A stretch of DNA of 64,000 bases. Source: Salsipaludibacter sp963812245. GTDB taxonomy: Bacteria > Actinomycetota > Nitriliruptoria > Nitriliruptorales > Nitriliruptoraceae. A program made the position numbers and the translations under genes. Shown one piece after another: positions 43,930-53,139 of this stretch; position 1 is the stretch's first letter; every line of letters starts with the position of its first letter. The stretch spans positions 1,178,001-1,242,000 of the forward strand of contig CAWEUK010000002.1 of the NCBI GenBank assembly GCA_963812245.1, in the 5' to 3' direction. The notes under the pieces are model-generated. The model was given only the letters and a program-made list of their open reading frames with translations, was not told the DNA's origin and ran no database searches.

Positions 43930-43980
43930 TCGCTGGCGTCGACAGCTGCATCGCGCACCGACACCGATGACGCGCGGGGT

Positions 43981-44017
43981 GGAACGGCTCGTGCCACATG
44001 TGGGCACGAGCCGTTCC
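43981..44017 (+). terminator. Terminator after the HYR-repeat gene
   Basis: Arms GGAACGGCTCGTGCC and GGCACGAGCCGTTCC pair perfectly over 15 bases with a 7-base loop, 51 bases past the stop codon. Confidence 0.85.
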
Positions 44018-44069
44018 TGTGCGCTCACCTCCCGAGGGTGCGTGGATGTGCTGCGCATCGGTTGCAGGG

Positions 44070-44153
44070 CAGGGCGTGGTCTCCGCTGGCGTGGTGTCAC
44101 CCGCGACGACCCTCGACCTGACCGCCCGCGAGTACCAGGCTGTCGTCACCGAA
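44070..44153 (+). pseudogene. Second isolated C-terminal tail copy of the poly-Gly secreted protein family
   Basis: Twenty-eight codons (QGVVSAGVVSPATTLDL, then AREYQAVVTE) match the end of the protein at 62479-63471 (QGIFNAGVVSPATTFDL). The frame runs on past the normal end, and nothing upstream matches, so it is a shorter and more decayed relic than the copy at 28373. Confidence 0.65.
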
Positions 44154-44167
44154 GCGGTTCGGGCTTG

Positions 44168-44419
44168 CTATTCGGCTTCGCCGACGGGCTCTGTCTGGGT
44201 CGTGACCGAGCCGGTGGTGGAGTTGCCGTAGACCGGGTCCTCGTTGCGCAGGATGTCGATCGTGCGCGCGAAGTTGTCCGCGGTCATGTACGGCGTCTCC
44301 TTGCGGTCGCCCTCGAACGTCGTGAAGTAGAACTTCCCGAGGTCGATCTTGGGATCCCACAGCGCCTGGTAGTTCGTGAGCTTCGTCCAGCCGGTCGTTC
44401 CCTGGGCATGGTGTGGCAT
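44168..44419 (-). CDS. Small conserved-looking protein of unknown function
   Basis: An 83-residue protein with GGGGGA just before ATG 44419. It reads MPHHAQGTTGWTKLTNYQAL, then FYFTTFEGDRKETPYMTADN and an acidic Thr-rich tail. No family is recognised. It has no signal peptide. It is divergent from the CsbD gene (207-base gap), which suggests it could belong to the same stress response; that is inference. Confidence 0.65.
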   Translation of the reverse strand: MPHHAQGTTGWTKLTNYQALWDPKIDLGKFYFTTFEGDRKETPYMTADNFARTIDILRNEDPVYGNSTTGSVTTQTEPVGEAE

Positions 44420-44626
44420 GGCAGTTCCCCCTGAGTCGTGGCCCCACTCGGACGTGGTGCCTGTCGTGTCCGAGGGCTCGATCCCGGCTCCTGATACCGG
44501 CGATTGCCATCGTGGCCGGCAGGGGGCGAATCCGAAGCCCCAGATGTTTCGCGGGTGTCGACCGTGGGTACACCCAATCCGCGCCCGACGGCAGTCGGTG
44601 CGCCCCGTACATGACAGGAGTTCACC

Positions 44627-44800
44627 ATGGGTGCCAACAGCGACAAGATGAAGGGTCGGGCGAAGGAAGCCGCCGGCGACTTGACCGACGACAAGGAACT
44701 GCAGCGCGAGGGCAAGGTCGACCAGGCCAGCGGTTCGGCCAAGGAGAAGCTCGACCGGGCCACCGACAAGGTCAAGGACGCGGTCGACGGCGACAAGTAG
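44627..44800 (+). CDS. CsbD-family general stress protein
   Basis: A 57-residue, highly charged helical protein with CAGGAG seven bases before ATG. It carries the family text KMKGRAKEAAGDLTDDKELQ, EGKVDQASGSAKEKLDRATD and KVKDAV. CsbD proteins are induced by general stress or phosphate and osmotic stress in many bacteria; their biochemical role is unknown. A strong hairpin follows. Confidence 0.93.
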   Translation: MGANSDKMKGRAKEAAGDLTDDKELQREGKVDQASGSAKEKLDRATDKVKDAVDGDK

Positions 44801-44822
44801 TCCCGTCTCGCATTGACCTGCC

Positions 44823-44857
44823 CGTGGGCCCGGACGCACCTCGCGTCCGGGCCCACG
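44823..44857. terminator. Bidirectional terminator between CsbD gene and STAND regulator gene
   Basis: CGTGGGCCCGGACGC and GCGTCCGGGCCCACG pair perfectly over 15 bases with loop ACCTC, lying between two converging genes and therefore able to stop both. Confidence 0.88.
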
Positions 44858-44900
44858 CCCGTCTGAAGTGCAGCCCGTGGTTGATGCTGCGGACTGGCTG

Positions 44901-47900
44901 TCAGGCACAGGGGGATCGGGCCTCGTGGCCCGGGGCGACGGCGTCGAGCTCTGCCTCGCCCAGGGAACCGGCAGTGCGCGCACACACTGCGTCGAGCCAG
45001 GTCTCCGGGTCCAGCGGGATGCGGACAACACCCTCGGGCGTGGCCTGCAGGACGGACTCGCCGTCGGTGGACACCACGGCGCCCCAAGGGGAGTAATCGC
45101 TCGATCGGAACAACTCGCCGATCAACCGCTGGGCGCCGATGTCCCACACCAGCGTTGCACCGTCGAGGTGACGGGAAACCAGCCACTCGCCGCCGCGTGC
45201 GAAGCCGACCATCAGTGCTGCGGCTGTCGAGCCCTCCAGGCTGGCCACCTGGTCACCCTCGCGGTTGATGACGATGATGGGCCCGCCGGCCGTCGCCAGT
45301 GCAAGAAGTCGGCCGTCGGGCGTGGCGCCCATGACCTCGGCGCCGGCGCCGACACGGAACGACGCACCGCTGGGCTCCCCCTCCATGTCGTGGAATCGGA
45401 AGGACCCATCGTCGTATGCCACCAGCAGGCGGCCCTTGCCGGCGGGGATCGCGTATCCGAATCCAGGCCCGTCGGGATCGGACTCGATGACGGTCTGCAC
45501 GGCTCCGGTCCGGTGGTCAACGACGATGACCGCCGACTGGTGCGGCTCCACTCCCGGCAGCGTCTCCGTGACTGCCACGGCGACCTGGTCGTCCACTTGG
45601 GCAGTGCCCCAGATCCATTTGAGGTCCGGGCGGAGTGCGGGGTCGAGCTGTTCCAGGAGCTCGACCTGGTTGCCGTGGAACCGCTCGAAGGTCCCCGCTG
45701 CCAGCGACAGGCGCATCCATCGGCCGTCGGGCAACAACGCCACCACCACCCGTCGTTCGCCGTTGCCCATGCGCGCCTGCGTGCTCTGGCCGGTGCCCAG
45801 GTCAGTGAACGTCGTCACCCGCCCAACGTCGAACGCTCCCGATCCGTCTGGCGACGGCACGAGCAGGGACTCCGGGGGCGGCAGGAGGGCGACGGGTTCT
45901 GCGAACGCGAGCGACCGGTCCGGCTCGATGCGGGCCGTGATGGACGGCGACGCCACCACGAAGGCGCCATCAGGCTGGAAGTGGACTGCCATCCCGGCGC
46001 CTGCGTCGATGGCCAGCGGTTCCCCGGTCGTCGTTGCTTTCGCGAGATCGACGACCTCGACCCCCGCGGTGGTCGTGACCACGGCGGTCCGGCCGTCGGG
46101 CGACACCGGCATGCCCACCCAGGTGACCGCCGGCTCCCCGATGAGCCTCACCTCCACCAGGGCGGCAGGGTCGGTCAGCGGCGCGAGCCACAGACCGTCC
46201 GACGTGGCGACGCCGGCGACGCCCAGCCCATCGGAGACGAACGCACCCTGGGTGGAGCCGTCACCCTCGACCTCGATGGTGGTGACGGTGCCATCGGAGG
46301 CGACGACATGTGCTGCCTGCTCGTCGGTCGGCACCACTACATGATCGCCCCGTTCGCTCCAGAACGGCACGTCCAGCACACCTGCCAGTGGCGGCAACGC
46401 CTCGCCCTCAGTCGGTTCGAGGTCAGGCAGGGTCACCCGCTGTGGGGTTCCATCTGCCAGGACGATCAGTGCCTCGGGTCGATCGGGGTGGAACGCGATC
46501 CCGATCGTGTAGGCGAAGAACTCGCCGGTGCGCTCCGCGAGGAGTTCGCCGGTCATCGCATCGTGCACCGCCAGCCCACCGGGGCGGTTGGCCGTCACCC
46601 AGCGCCCGGACGGGGCGATGGCGGCGCAGAACGTGTCGGCAGCGATCGGGAACGACAGGATCGGCTCCATTCCGGGCCATGATCGCAGGTCCGCCACCTT
46701 CTCACTCGCGTCATCGGCGCGGGTGAACACGATCGTGGTGTCGGACGGCCATCCGCAACTGGTGGCGTCGGGATCATCCACCAACTCTGCCAGCCGCGGG
46801 TCCACCGCCAGCACGTCCAACAGCGCGCTGGCCGATTCCAGGTCCGGTGCGGCCGCCCAGGCTTCGGCAGCCAGCAGCCCAGCGCGCCCGAGGTCGCGGC
46901 CCGCTGCCGCGGACGCAGCGAAGGCCAGGGCGTCCGCTCGTGCCTCTGCAGCCGTCGCCTCGGCCTGTGCGGCCGCTCGGTCGGCGCTCGACCGGGCCCG
47001 CAGTGCCATGGCACCCGTGGTGGCAGCGACCACTGCGAGGATGGTCGCGCCGGTGGCCAGGATCCGAAGGCGGCGAACGCGGCGCGCCTCCTGGCGCTCC
47101 TCGCGGGCAAGGCCGTCGGCTCGTGCCGCCCGGTCGCGTTCGCGCGCAGCCAGGGAGACCGTGACCAGATCGTGCTCGGTGGGCGACAGGTGCAGGTCGA
47201 CATCGCCTCGCCCATCGGCCAACAGCAATTCGTGCGCCTCGTCCAACCGCAGTCCAGCCAACAGCCAGTCGTCGTGGCTGTCGTGTCGCCGCCAGTCCTC
47301 GGCGGCAGCCGTCAGGCGCCGGTGGTCCAGCAACCACCCGCGCGCCTCGTCCACCCAGCCACGCAGGCGTGGCCACCCGTCGATCAGCGCCTCGTGGGCG
47401 AGTTCGACCACCCGCTCACCCGACGCTGCGTCGTGGGAGGCCGTCATCAGCCGGGCGTCGACGAGTCGGCCCACGGTGGCCTCGACGCGGGCCGGATCGT
47501 CACCCGGGCCGGTCCACTCCGATTCACGCACCGGGCGCCGGGTGTCGCCGCCGTCCTCGCCCGGTTGCACGGCCCGCAAGAGGGCGCGGCGAGCATCCGC
47601 ACGGCCCGCTGCATCGAGGTCTTCGAAGACCGCGTCGGCGCGATTGGCCAGGGCACCGGCGACGCCGCCCAGGTCGGCGTAGGCCCCGCGGGTCATGACG
47701 GGGCCGACGCGGCGTTCCCACAACTCGTGCAACAGGTGCTGCAGGAGTGGGAGCGAGCCTGGCTGTCCGGCCACGTCGGTCAGGATCGTCGCCACCAGAC
47801 CAGGTTCCAACTGGGCGCCGACGCGCCGGGCCGGGGCCACCACCACCTCCTCGACCTGTTCGCCCACCAGGGGTGGCACGACGTACTGGACTCGCGACAA

Positions 47901-49316
47901 CATGTCGGCCATCCCCGGGATGCGTGCCGCCGCCTCGACGAAGTCGGCGCGGAGCGTGACCACGACCACCACACGGGCGTCGACCCGCCTGGTGGCTGCC
48001 GTCAGTTGCCCCACGAACTGCTCGGCCATGACGGGATCCCCGAGTGTGAACAGTTCCTCCAGTTGGTCGATCACCAGGACCAGCCGAGCGCTGGGAGGGC
48101 CGTCGGCGAGGATTCGCTCCACCACGACGTGGAGGCCGTCGACATCGTCGGACAACAACCCCTGGACCGCCATGTCGTCCAGGTCCTCGGATTGCGCTGC
48201 GAGCTCGGCGGCCAGCGTCTTGATCGGCGTTGCCCCGGGCACGACCACCAGTGCGGTCCAGGTGTCGGAATCGGGGATGGCGCCACGCTCCAACGAGTGC
48301 AGCAGGCCCGCCCGGACCAGCGACGACTTGCCGACCCCGGAGGGACCCACTACGGCCACGATGCCTCGTCGACCCAGCCGCGTGACAAGTTCCTGCACGT
48401 CCCCGGTCCGGCCGAAGAAGCGGTCTGCCTCCGTTTGGCGGAAGGCTCGCAGCCCGACGTACGGCGAGCTCGCCACCGCGTCACCGGGCAGCGCCGTGCC
48501 AGCCGCACCTGGCCGACTCGCGACGGCGGCCGTCGACGCGGCAGACGCCGAGGGCTCGGGGATCGTCGCGAGCACGTGGCTGTGCACGCGCTGGGTGGCT
48601 TCGGACGGATCGACACCCAACTGTTCGGCCAGGGTGGACCGGCACCTGCCGTACGCGTCCAGTGCTCCTGCGGCATTTCCGGCAGCCACCTCGGCCTGCA
48701 TGAGCGCACGCCACGCGTCCTCGCGCAACGGCGCCTCGTCGACGGCCTCGGCCAACACGGTGCGAGCCTGGGTGTGCAATCCGAGTCGGCTGCGCACGAT
48801 CCCCAGGGTGACCAGCACGTCGATCAACCGATCGTGGGATCGTTCTCGCACTGCGTCCAGCCAGGGGCCGTCCGCCCCGGGAACGACGGGACGCGACAGC
48901 ACGGCGCGCGCCCTGTTGGCGAGGTCACGGGCGTCTTCGAGTCGATTCCCGTCCGCGGCCTCGGTGGCCGCTCGCGCCCAGTGCATCGCCTGTTCGAGGT
49001 CGACTCGGACGTCGTCCAGTTCGACCCGGTAGGCGCCGCCGACGGAGGAGATGGCAGTCGATGGGAGCCCGAGGTCGCGAAGCGCACGGCGCACCCTGCT
49101 GACGAGCCCACGGAGCGCAGGCCGCCACTGGTCGGGCAGGCGATCCGGCCACAGTTCGCCTGCGATGAAGTCGACCGTGATCACGTCGCGTCGCTCCAGG
49201 ACGAGCACGGCCGTGACCAGTCGGAGTTGCCGACCCGTGAAGTCGGCGTCGCCACGTTCCTGTTGGTCACATCGCAGGGCGATCCGGCCGGCCAGCGTGA
49301 CCTCGAGTTCGGGCAT
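44901..49316 (-). CDS. BTAD (SARP-type) - nSTAND ATPase - membrane - beta-propeller regulator
   Basis: A 1471-residue multidomain protein. Residues 1-95 form an OmpR-like winged helix (LWPDRLPDQWRPALRGLVSRVRRAL) and 100-250 the BTAD helices (LREDAWRALMQAEVAAGNAAGALDAY). From about 285 (SPYVGLRAFRQTEADRFFGR) there is an nSTAND1 ATPase: Walker A GPSGVGKSSL, Walker B LVLVIDQLEELF, and a typical GSLPLLQHLLHELWERR. A membrane-type segment LRILATGATILAVVAATTGAMAL lies near 740-765, then a helix of Ala/Glu repeats and a C-terminal WD-like propeller of about 600 residues. STAND proteins switch on when a ligand releases the ATPase. Here DNA binding is tied to a membrane. It is divergent from the 1148-residue protein gene, a likely target. 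Confidence 0.9.
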   Translation of the reverse strand: MPELEVTLAGRIALRCDQQERGDADFTGRQLRLVTAVLVLERRDVITVDFIAGELWPDRLPDQWRPALRGLVSRVRRALRDLGLPSTAISSVGGAYRVELDDVRVDLEQAMHWARAATEAADGNRLEDARDLANRARAVLSRPVVPGADGPWLDAVRERSHDRLIDVLVTLGIVRSRLGLHTQARTVLAEAVDEAPLREDAWRALMQAEVAAGNAAGALDAYGRCRSTLAEQLGVDPSEATQRVHSHVLATIPEPSASAASTAAVASRPGAAGTALPGDAVASSPYVGLRAFRQTEADRFFGRTGDVQELVTRLGRRGIVAVVGPSGVGKSSLVRAGLLHSLERGAIPDSDTWTALVVVPGATPIKTLAAELAAQSEDLDDMAVQGLLSDDVDGLHVVVERILADGPPSARLVLVIDQLEELFTLGDPVMAEQFVGQLTAATRRVDARVVVVVTLRADFVEAAARIPGMADMLSRVQYVVPPLVGEQVEEVVVAPARRVGAQLEPGLVATILTDVAGQPGSLPLLQHLLHELWERRVGPVMTRGAYADLGGVAGALANRADAVFEDLDAAGRADARRALLRAVQPGEDGGDTRRPVRESEWTGPGDDPARVEATVGRLVDARLMTASHDAASGERVVELAHEALIDGWPRLRGWVDEARGWLLDHRRLTAAAEDWRRHDSHDDWLLAGLRLDEAHELLLADGRGDVDLHLSPTEHDLVTVSLAARERDRAARADGLAREERQEARRVRRLRILATGATILAVVAATTGAMALRARSSADRAAAQAEATAAEARADALAFAASAAAGRDLGRAGLLAAEAWAAAPDLESASALLDVLAVDPRLAELVDDPDATSCGWPSDTTIVFTRADDASEKVADLRSWPGMEPILSFPIAADTFCAAIAPSGRWVTANRPGGLAVHDAMTGELLAERTGEFFAYTIGIAFHPDRPEALIVLADGTPQRVTLPDLEPTEGEALPPLAGVLDVPFWSERGDHVVVPTDEQAAHVVASDGTVTTIEVEGDGSTQGAFVSDGLGVAGVATSDGLWLAPLTDPAALVEVRLIGEPAVTWVGMPVSPDGRTAVVTTTAGVEVVDLAKATTTGEPLAIDAGAGMAVHFQPDGAFVVASPSITARIEPDRSLAFAEPVALLPPPESLLVPSPDGSGAFDVGRVTTFTDLGTGQSTQARMGNGERRVVVALLPDGRWMRLSLAAGTFERFHGNQVELLEQLDPALRPDLKWIWGTAQVDDQVAVAVTETLPGVEPHQSAVIVVDHRTGAVQTVIESDPDGPGFGYAIPAGKGRLLVAYDDGSFRFHDMEGEPSGASFRVGAGAEVMGATPDGRLLALATAGGPIIVINREGDQVASLEGSTAAALMVGFARGGEWLVSRHLDGATLVWDIGAQRLIGELFRSSDYSPWGAVVSTDGESVLQATPEGVVRIPLDPETWLDAVCARTAGSLGEAELDAVAPGHEARSPCA

Positions 49317-49535
49317 CGCAGATCCCTCCTGGTGATGCGTCGATCCCGTGCTGCCCCGTGCCCGACAGGATCCTCGTCACCGAGTCTGCCAGACCCGCCG
49401 CAAGGCGTCCGCAAGATGGGCTCGCGCAGACGTCCTAGGCTTGGGATTCGCCCGGATCGGCCAGTCGGCCGCGGCGAATTCTGCGGCTTCTGTGTCCGCG
49501 GGGCGTCGATTCTCCCACGGGGCGTGGAGTGCGAC

Positions 49536-52500
49536 ATGGTCAGCGGGCAACTGGTGGCAGCGGACGGCGGGCAGGCCTATCGCATCGACGGGGTGCAGGA
49601 CATGGACCCCTTCCTGATGACGGTCGTCTCGGACACCGACCTGTGGATGTTCGTGACCAGCAACGGCGTCCCGACGGCCGGTCGCGTCAACGCCGACCAT
49701 GCCCTGTTCCCCTACGAGACCGACGACCGCCTCGAACGCAATGCCGGGGTCGTCGGGCCGGTGACGGTCGTGGCCCGAACGATCGACGGCACGCGGGAAC
49801 TGTGGCGACCATTCGGCCGCGAGGTGGACCCCGGGTGCACGCGGGCATTGGCCAAGGGTGTGCAGGGCGACCATGTCACCTTCGAGGAGCGCAATCCGAC
49901 GTGGGGGCTGGTGTTCCGGGCCACCTGGGCACCATCGGATCGTCATGGCTGGGTTCGCACCGTGGAACTGGTGGACGACGGTGGCGGGGCCGGCACCTAC
50001 GAACTCCTCGATGGGCTGCTGGACGTGATGCCGGCCGGTGTGGACGCACTCACCGAACAGATCCGCTCCAACCTCATCAATGCCTACAAGCGTTCCGAAA
50101 CGGGTCCGTGGGGCACCCTGGCCGTGTTCTCGCTCGAGTCACTGCTCTCGGACCGCGCCGAACCGATGGAGGCACTGACCGCCACCACGATCTGGTCGTG
50201 GGGCCTGGAGGGCGCCTCGATCGACCTCGACAGCCACGGCGTGGCTGCCATGCTGGCGGACACCGACCACGAGCCGAGCGCGCTGGTGACGGGTCGCGCC
50301 GGCGCCTACCTGCTGCGCGGGTCCATCGAGTTGCCCACGGATGGCGCGGTGGCGTGGGGCATGGTGGCCGACACCAACCTGGACCATGCCGACGTCGCGG
50401 CCGTGGTGGACATGGCAACCCGAGCGGATGCCGTCGACCGGGTCGCCGATGACATCGCGGCAGGTTCGGCCCGGCTGCATGACCTGCTGGCCGCCGCCGA
50501 CGGGTTCCAGTCCACCGGTGACGCCGTGGTCGACGCCCACCACCTGTCGAACGTGTTGTTCAACTCGATGCGGGGCGGGGTGTTCCCGTTCGGGCACCGC
50601 GTCCCGACCGCGGCCCTGGCCGAGTTCGTCGCGGCGCGCAACGCCGACGTGCGTCGACGCCACGACGACTGGTTCGCGGCACTGGCCACCGAGGTGGACG
50701 TCACGGCCCTGCGTGAGGCAGCCCTGGCCGTGGACGACCCCGACCTGCTCCGGCTCGTGCTGGCCTACCTGCCCCTGACCTTCTCGCGCCGCCACGGCGA
50801 CCCCAGCCGACCCTGGAACCGCTTCTCGATCAACGTCCGCGACGACGCCGGCGAGCAGGTGTTGGCCTACGAGGGCAACTGGCGTGACATCTTCCAGAAC
50901 TGGGAGGCGCTGCTCCAGTCGTATCCCGCGTACCTCGTCAACGTCGTGACGACCTTCCTCAATGCATCGACCATCGATGGCTTCAATCCCTACCGCATCA
51001 GCCAGGACGGGATCGACTGGGAGGTGCCAGACCCTGACGATCCGTGGAGCCACATCGGCTACTGGGGTGATCACCAGATCATCTACCTGCTGCGCCTGCT
51101 CGAGACCTGGGTCGCCCACGAGCCCGCCGCGATCAGTGACTGGCTCGATCGGCCGGTCTTCACCTTCGCCGACGTGCCCTACCGCCTGGCCGACCACGAC
51201 GAGATGGTGGCAGACCCCCGCGACACCATCACCTACGACGAGCAGCGTGCTGCGGCCATCGACGTGCGCGTGGCGGAGGTCGGCGCCGACGGCCGCCTGG
51301 TGGTGGCTCCGGACGGCGACCTGGTGCGGGTTGGGATGCTGGAGAAGTTGCTGGTGCCGGCCCTCGCCAAGCTGGCCAGTTTCGTCCCCGACGGCGGCAT
51401 CTGGCTCAACACCCAGCGGCCGGAGTGGAACGACGCGAACAACGCCCTGGCCGGTCCGGGACTCTCCATGGTGACGCTGTACCACCTGCGGCGGTACCTG
51501 GCCTTCGTCGGCGATCTCGTCGAGCAGTGGGAAGCCGCACGCCACGTCGACCTCCCAAGTCCCGACGACGCGGCGCCCGATGACGCGGCGCCTGATGACG
51601 CGGCGCCTGATGATCGCGGTGCCCGGCGATGCAATGTCCGACGCACCACGATCGAGATGTCGGCGAGCGTGGTCCAGTGGTGTCGTGACGTGACGGCCAT
51701 CATCGCCGACCTGGGCGAGCGCGACGGGGAGGTGGACGATGCCACCCGCCGAGCAGTGCTCGACGACCTCGCACGTGGGGGACAGGGCCATCGGCATCGG
51801 GTGGCAGCCGGCCAGGGACACGACCCCGTTGCCATGCCGGTGGCCGAGGTCCGGAAGCTGTGCGAGGTGACATGTGCGGCGCTGGACGACACGATCGCCG
51901 CAGGCCGACGCGACGACGGGCTGTACCACTCCTACAACCGGGTGGTCTTCGGCGACGACACGGCCGGCGTCGAGCATCTCGGCCCGATGCTGGAGGGCCA
52001 GGTCGCGGTGCTGTCGTCCGGCACGCTGGACGGGTCCGCCGTGCTGGCGGTGGTCGACGCGCTGTACGACTCGGCGATGTACCGAGCCGACCAGGACACC
52101 TTCATCCTGTACCCCGCGACCGTCCTGCCCGCCTTCCTCGAACGCAACCAGGTGCCTGGCCCGGCTGCCGATCGACTCCGGGCGCTCGAACATGGCGACG
52201 GCGTGCTCGACGCCATCGTGCGCGCCGACCCCAGCGCAGGACTGCACTTCCGTGCCGACCTGGTCAACGCCAAGGCGCTGGAACGGGTGCTCGACGACAG
52301 CGACCTCGACGAGTCCGGCCGCGCGGTCGTCCGGGAGGTCTACGAGCAGGTGTTCGATCACGCCTCCTTCACCGGTCGCTCGGGCAGCATGTACGGCTAC
52401 GAGGGTCTGGGCTCCGTCTACTGGCACATGGTCAGCAAGCTCCTGGTGGCGGTCCAGGAGGCGTGGTGGGCCGCCCTCGACACCGGCGAGTCCGACCAGG

Positions 52501-52982
52501 TCGTGGCGGGACTGGCGGCGGCCTATCGCAGGGTCCGCGGTGGCCTGGGCTTCCAGAAGGACCCGGCGACCTTCGGTGCGATCCCGACCGACTGCTACTC
52601 GCACACCCCGGCCCACGCCGGCGCACAGCAGCCCGGGATGACGGGACAGGTCAAGGAGGAGGTGCTGACGCGGTTCGCCGAACTGGGCATGCGGGTGGAG
52701 GATGGACGGCTGCGGTTGGTGCCAGGGCTCATCGGTCCCGACGACGTGGTGGCGGCCGGCACCGTCGGGTCGTTCACGCTGTGTGGAGTCCCGGTGTCGA
52801 TCGGCGTCGGCGATCGCGACGAGGTCGTGGTCACGGATGCCGGCGGGCAGGCGCGGGTGGGTGACGGGTTGGCGCTCACGACCGCGCAGTCCCGCGCCCT
52901 GTTCGCCCGTGCCGGCGAGGTCGAACGCATCGACTGGACGATCGGGCCCGACACGATGCGTGCCTGGACGTCGGCGACCTGA
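49536..52982 (+). CDS. Large conserved protein, possibly an alpha/alpha-toroid carbohydrate enzyme
   Basis: An 1148-residue cytoplasmic protein; ATG 49536 has GGAG six bases upstream. The N-terminal 270 residues are beta-rich (SDTDLWMFVTSNGVPTAGR, ALFPYETDDRL, VTFEERNPTWGLVFRATW). The long helical remainder contains GYWGDHQIIYLLRLLETW, GGIWLNTQRPEWNDANN and MYGYEGLGSVYWHMVSKLL, a layout that resembles glycoside-phosphorylase-like proteins with a beta-sandwich and toroid. I recall similar large conserved proteins in other phyla with no known reaction, so function is weak inference. A disordered PDDAA repeat interrupts residues 675-695. The gene is divergent from the STAND regulator. Confidence 0.78.
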   Translation: MVSGQLVAADGGQAYRIDGVQDMDPFLMTVVSDTDLWMFVTSNGVPTAGRVNADHALFPYETDDRLERNAGVVGPVTVVARTIDGTRELWRPFGREVDPGCTRALAKGVQGDHVTFEERNPTWGLVFRATWAPSDRHGWVRTVELVDDGGGAGTYELLDGLLDVMPAGVDALTEQIRSNLINAYKRSETGPWGTLAVFSLESLLSDRAEPMEALTATTIWSWGLEGASIDLDSHGVAAMLADTDHEPSALVTGRAGAYLLRGSIELPTDGAVAWGMVADTNLDHADVAAVVDMATRADAVDRVADDIAAGSARLHDLLAAADGFQSTGDAVVDAHHLSNVLFNSMRGGVFPFGHRVPTAALAEFVAARNADVRRRHDDWFAALATEVDVTALREAALAVDDPDLLRLVLAYLPLTFSRRHGDPSRPWNRFSINVRDDAGEQVLAYEGNWRDIFQNWEALLQSYPAYLVNVVTTFLNASTIDGFNPYRISQDGIDWEVPDPDDPWSHIGYWGDHQIIYLLRLLETWVAHEPAAISDWLDRPVFTFADVPYRLADHDEMVADPRDTITYDEQRAAAIDVRVAEVGADGRLVVAPDGDLVRVGMLEKLLVPALAKLASFVPDGGIWLNTQRPEWNDANNALAGPGLSMVTLYHLRRYLAFVGDLVEQWEAARHVDLPSPDDAAPDDAAPDDAAPDDRGARRCNVRRTTIEMSASVVQWCRDVTAIIADLGERDGEVDDATRRAVLDDLARGGQGHRHRVAAGQGHDPVAMPVAEVRKLCEVTCAALDDTIAAGRRDDGLYHSYNRVVFGDDTAGVEHLGPMLEGQVAVLSSGTLDGSAVLAVVDALYDSAMYRADQDTFILYPATVLPAFLERNQVPGPAADRLRALEHGDGVLDAIVRADPSAGLHFRADLVNAKALERVLDDSDLDESGRAVVREVYEQVFDHASFTGRSGSMYGYEGLGSVYWHMVSKLLVAVQEAWWAALDTGESDQVVAGLAAAYRRVRGGLGFQKDPATFGAIPTDCYSHTPAHAGAQQPGMTGQVKEEVLTRFAELGMRVEDGRLRLVPGLIGPDDVVAAGTVGSFTLCGVPVSIGVGDRDEVVVTDAGGQARVGDGLALTTAQSRALFARAGEVERIDWTIGPDTMRAWTSAT
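51561..51620 (+). repeat. In-frame 15-bp tandem repeat within the 1148-residue protein gene
   Basis: Four units, CCCGACGACGCGGCG and near copies at 51576, 51591 and 51606, encode PDDAA repeats. Copy number can change by slippage without a frameshift, and so vary a flexible linker. Confidence 0.85.
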
Positions 52983-53139
52983 GGGCCGCACTGACGACCG
53001 AAGTCCCAGGGGCCGGTCGGCTGGGGGTGACACGTAGGCTCGGTCCAGGCCGATCACCTCGCTCCCCGCCTCGCGCGGGTCGCCCCCGACACCGGCGCAG
53101 GTCGCCACCGGCCACCCGTCCTCGACCAGGGACCATCAC

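Noticed and set aside
47172..49535. Plus-strand 788-codon extension upstream of the 1148-residue protein
   Set aside because: It runs antisense to the STAND regulator and carries no family text; ATG 49536 with GGAG is the better start.
50139..53108. Minus-strand frame of 989 codons opposite the 1148-residue gene
   Set aside because: Composition typical of reverse-frame shadows (His/Arg/Gly/Val-rich), no ribosome site.
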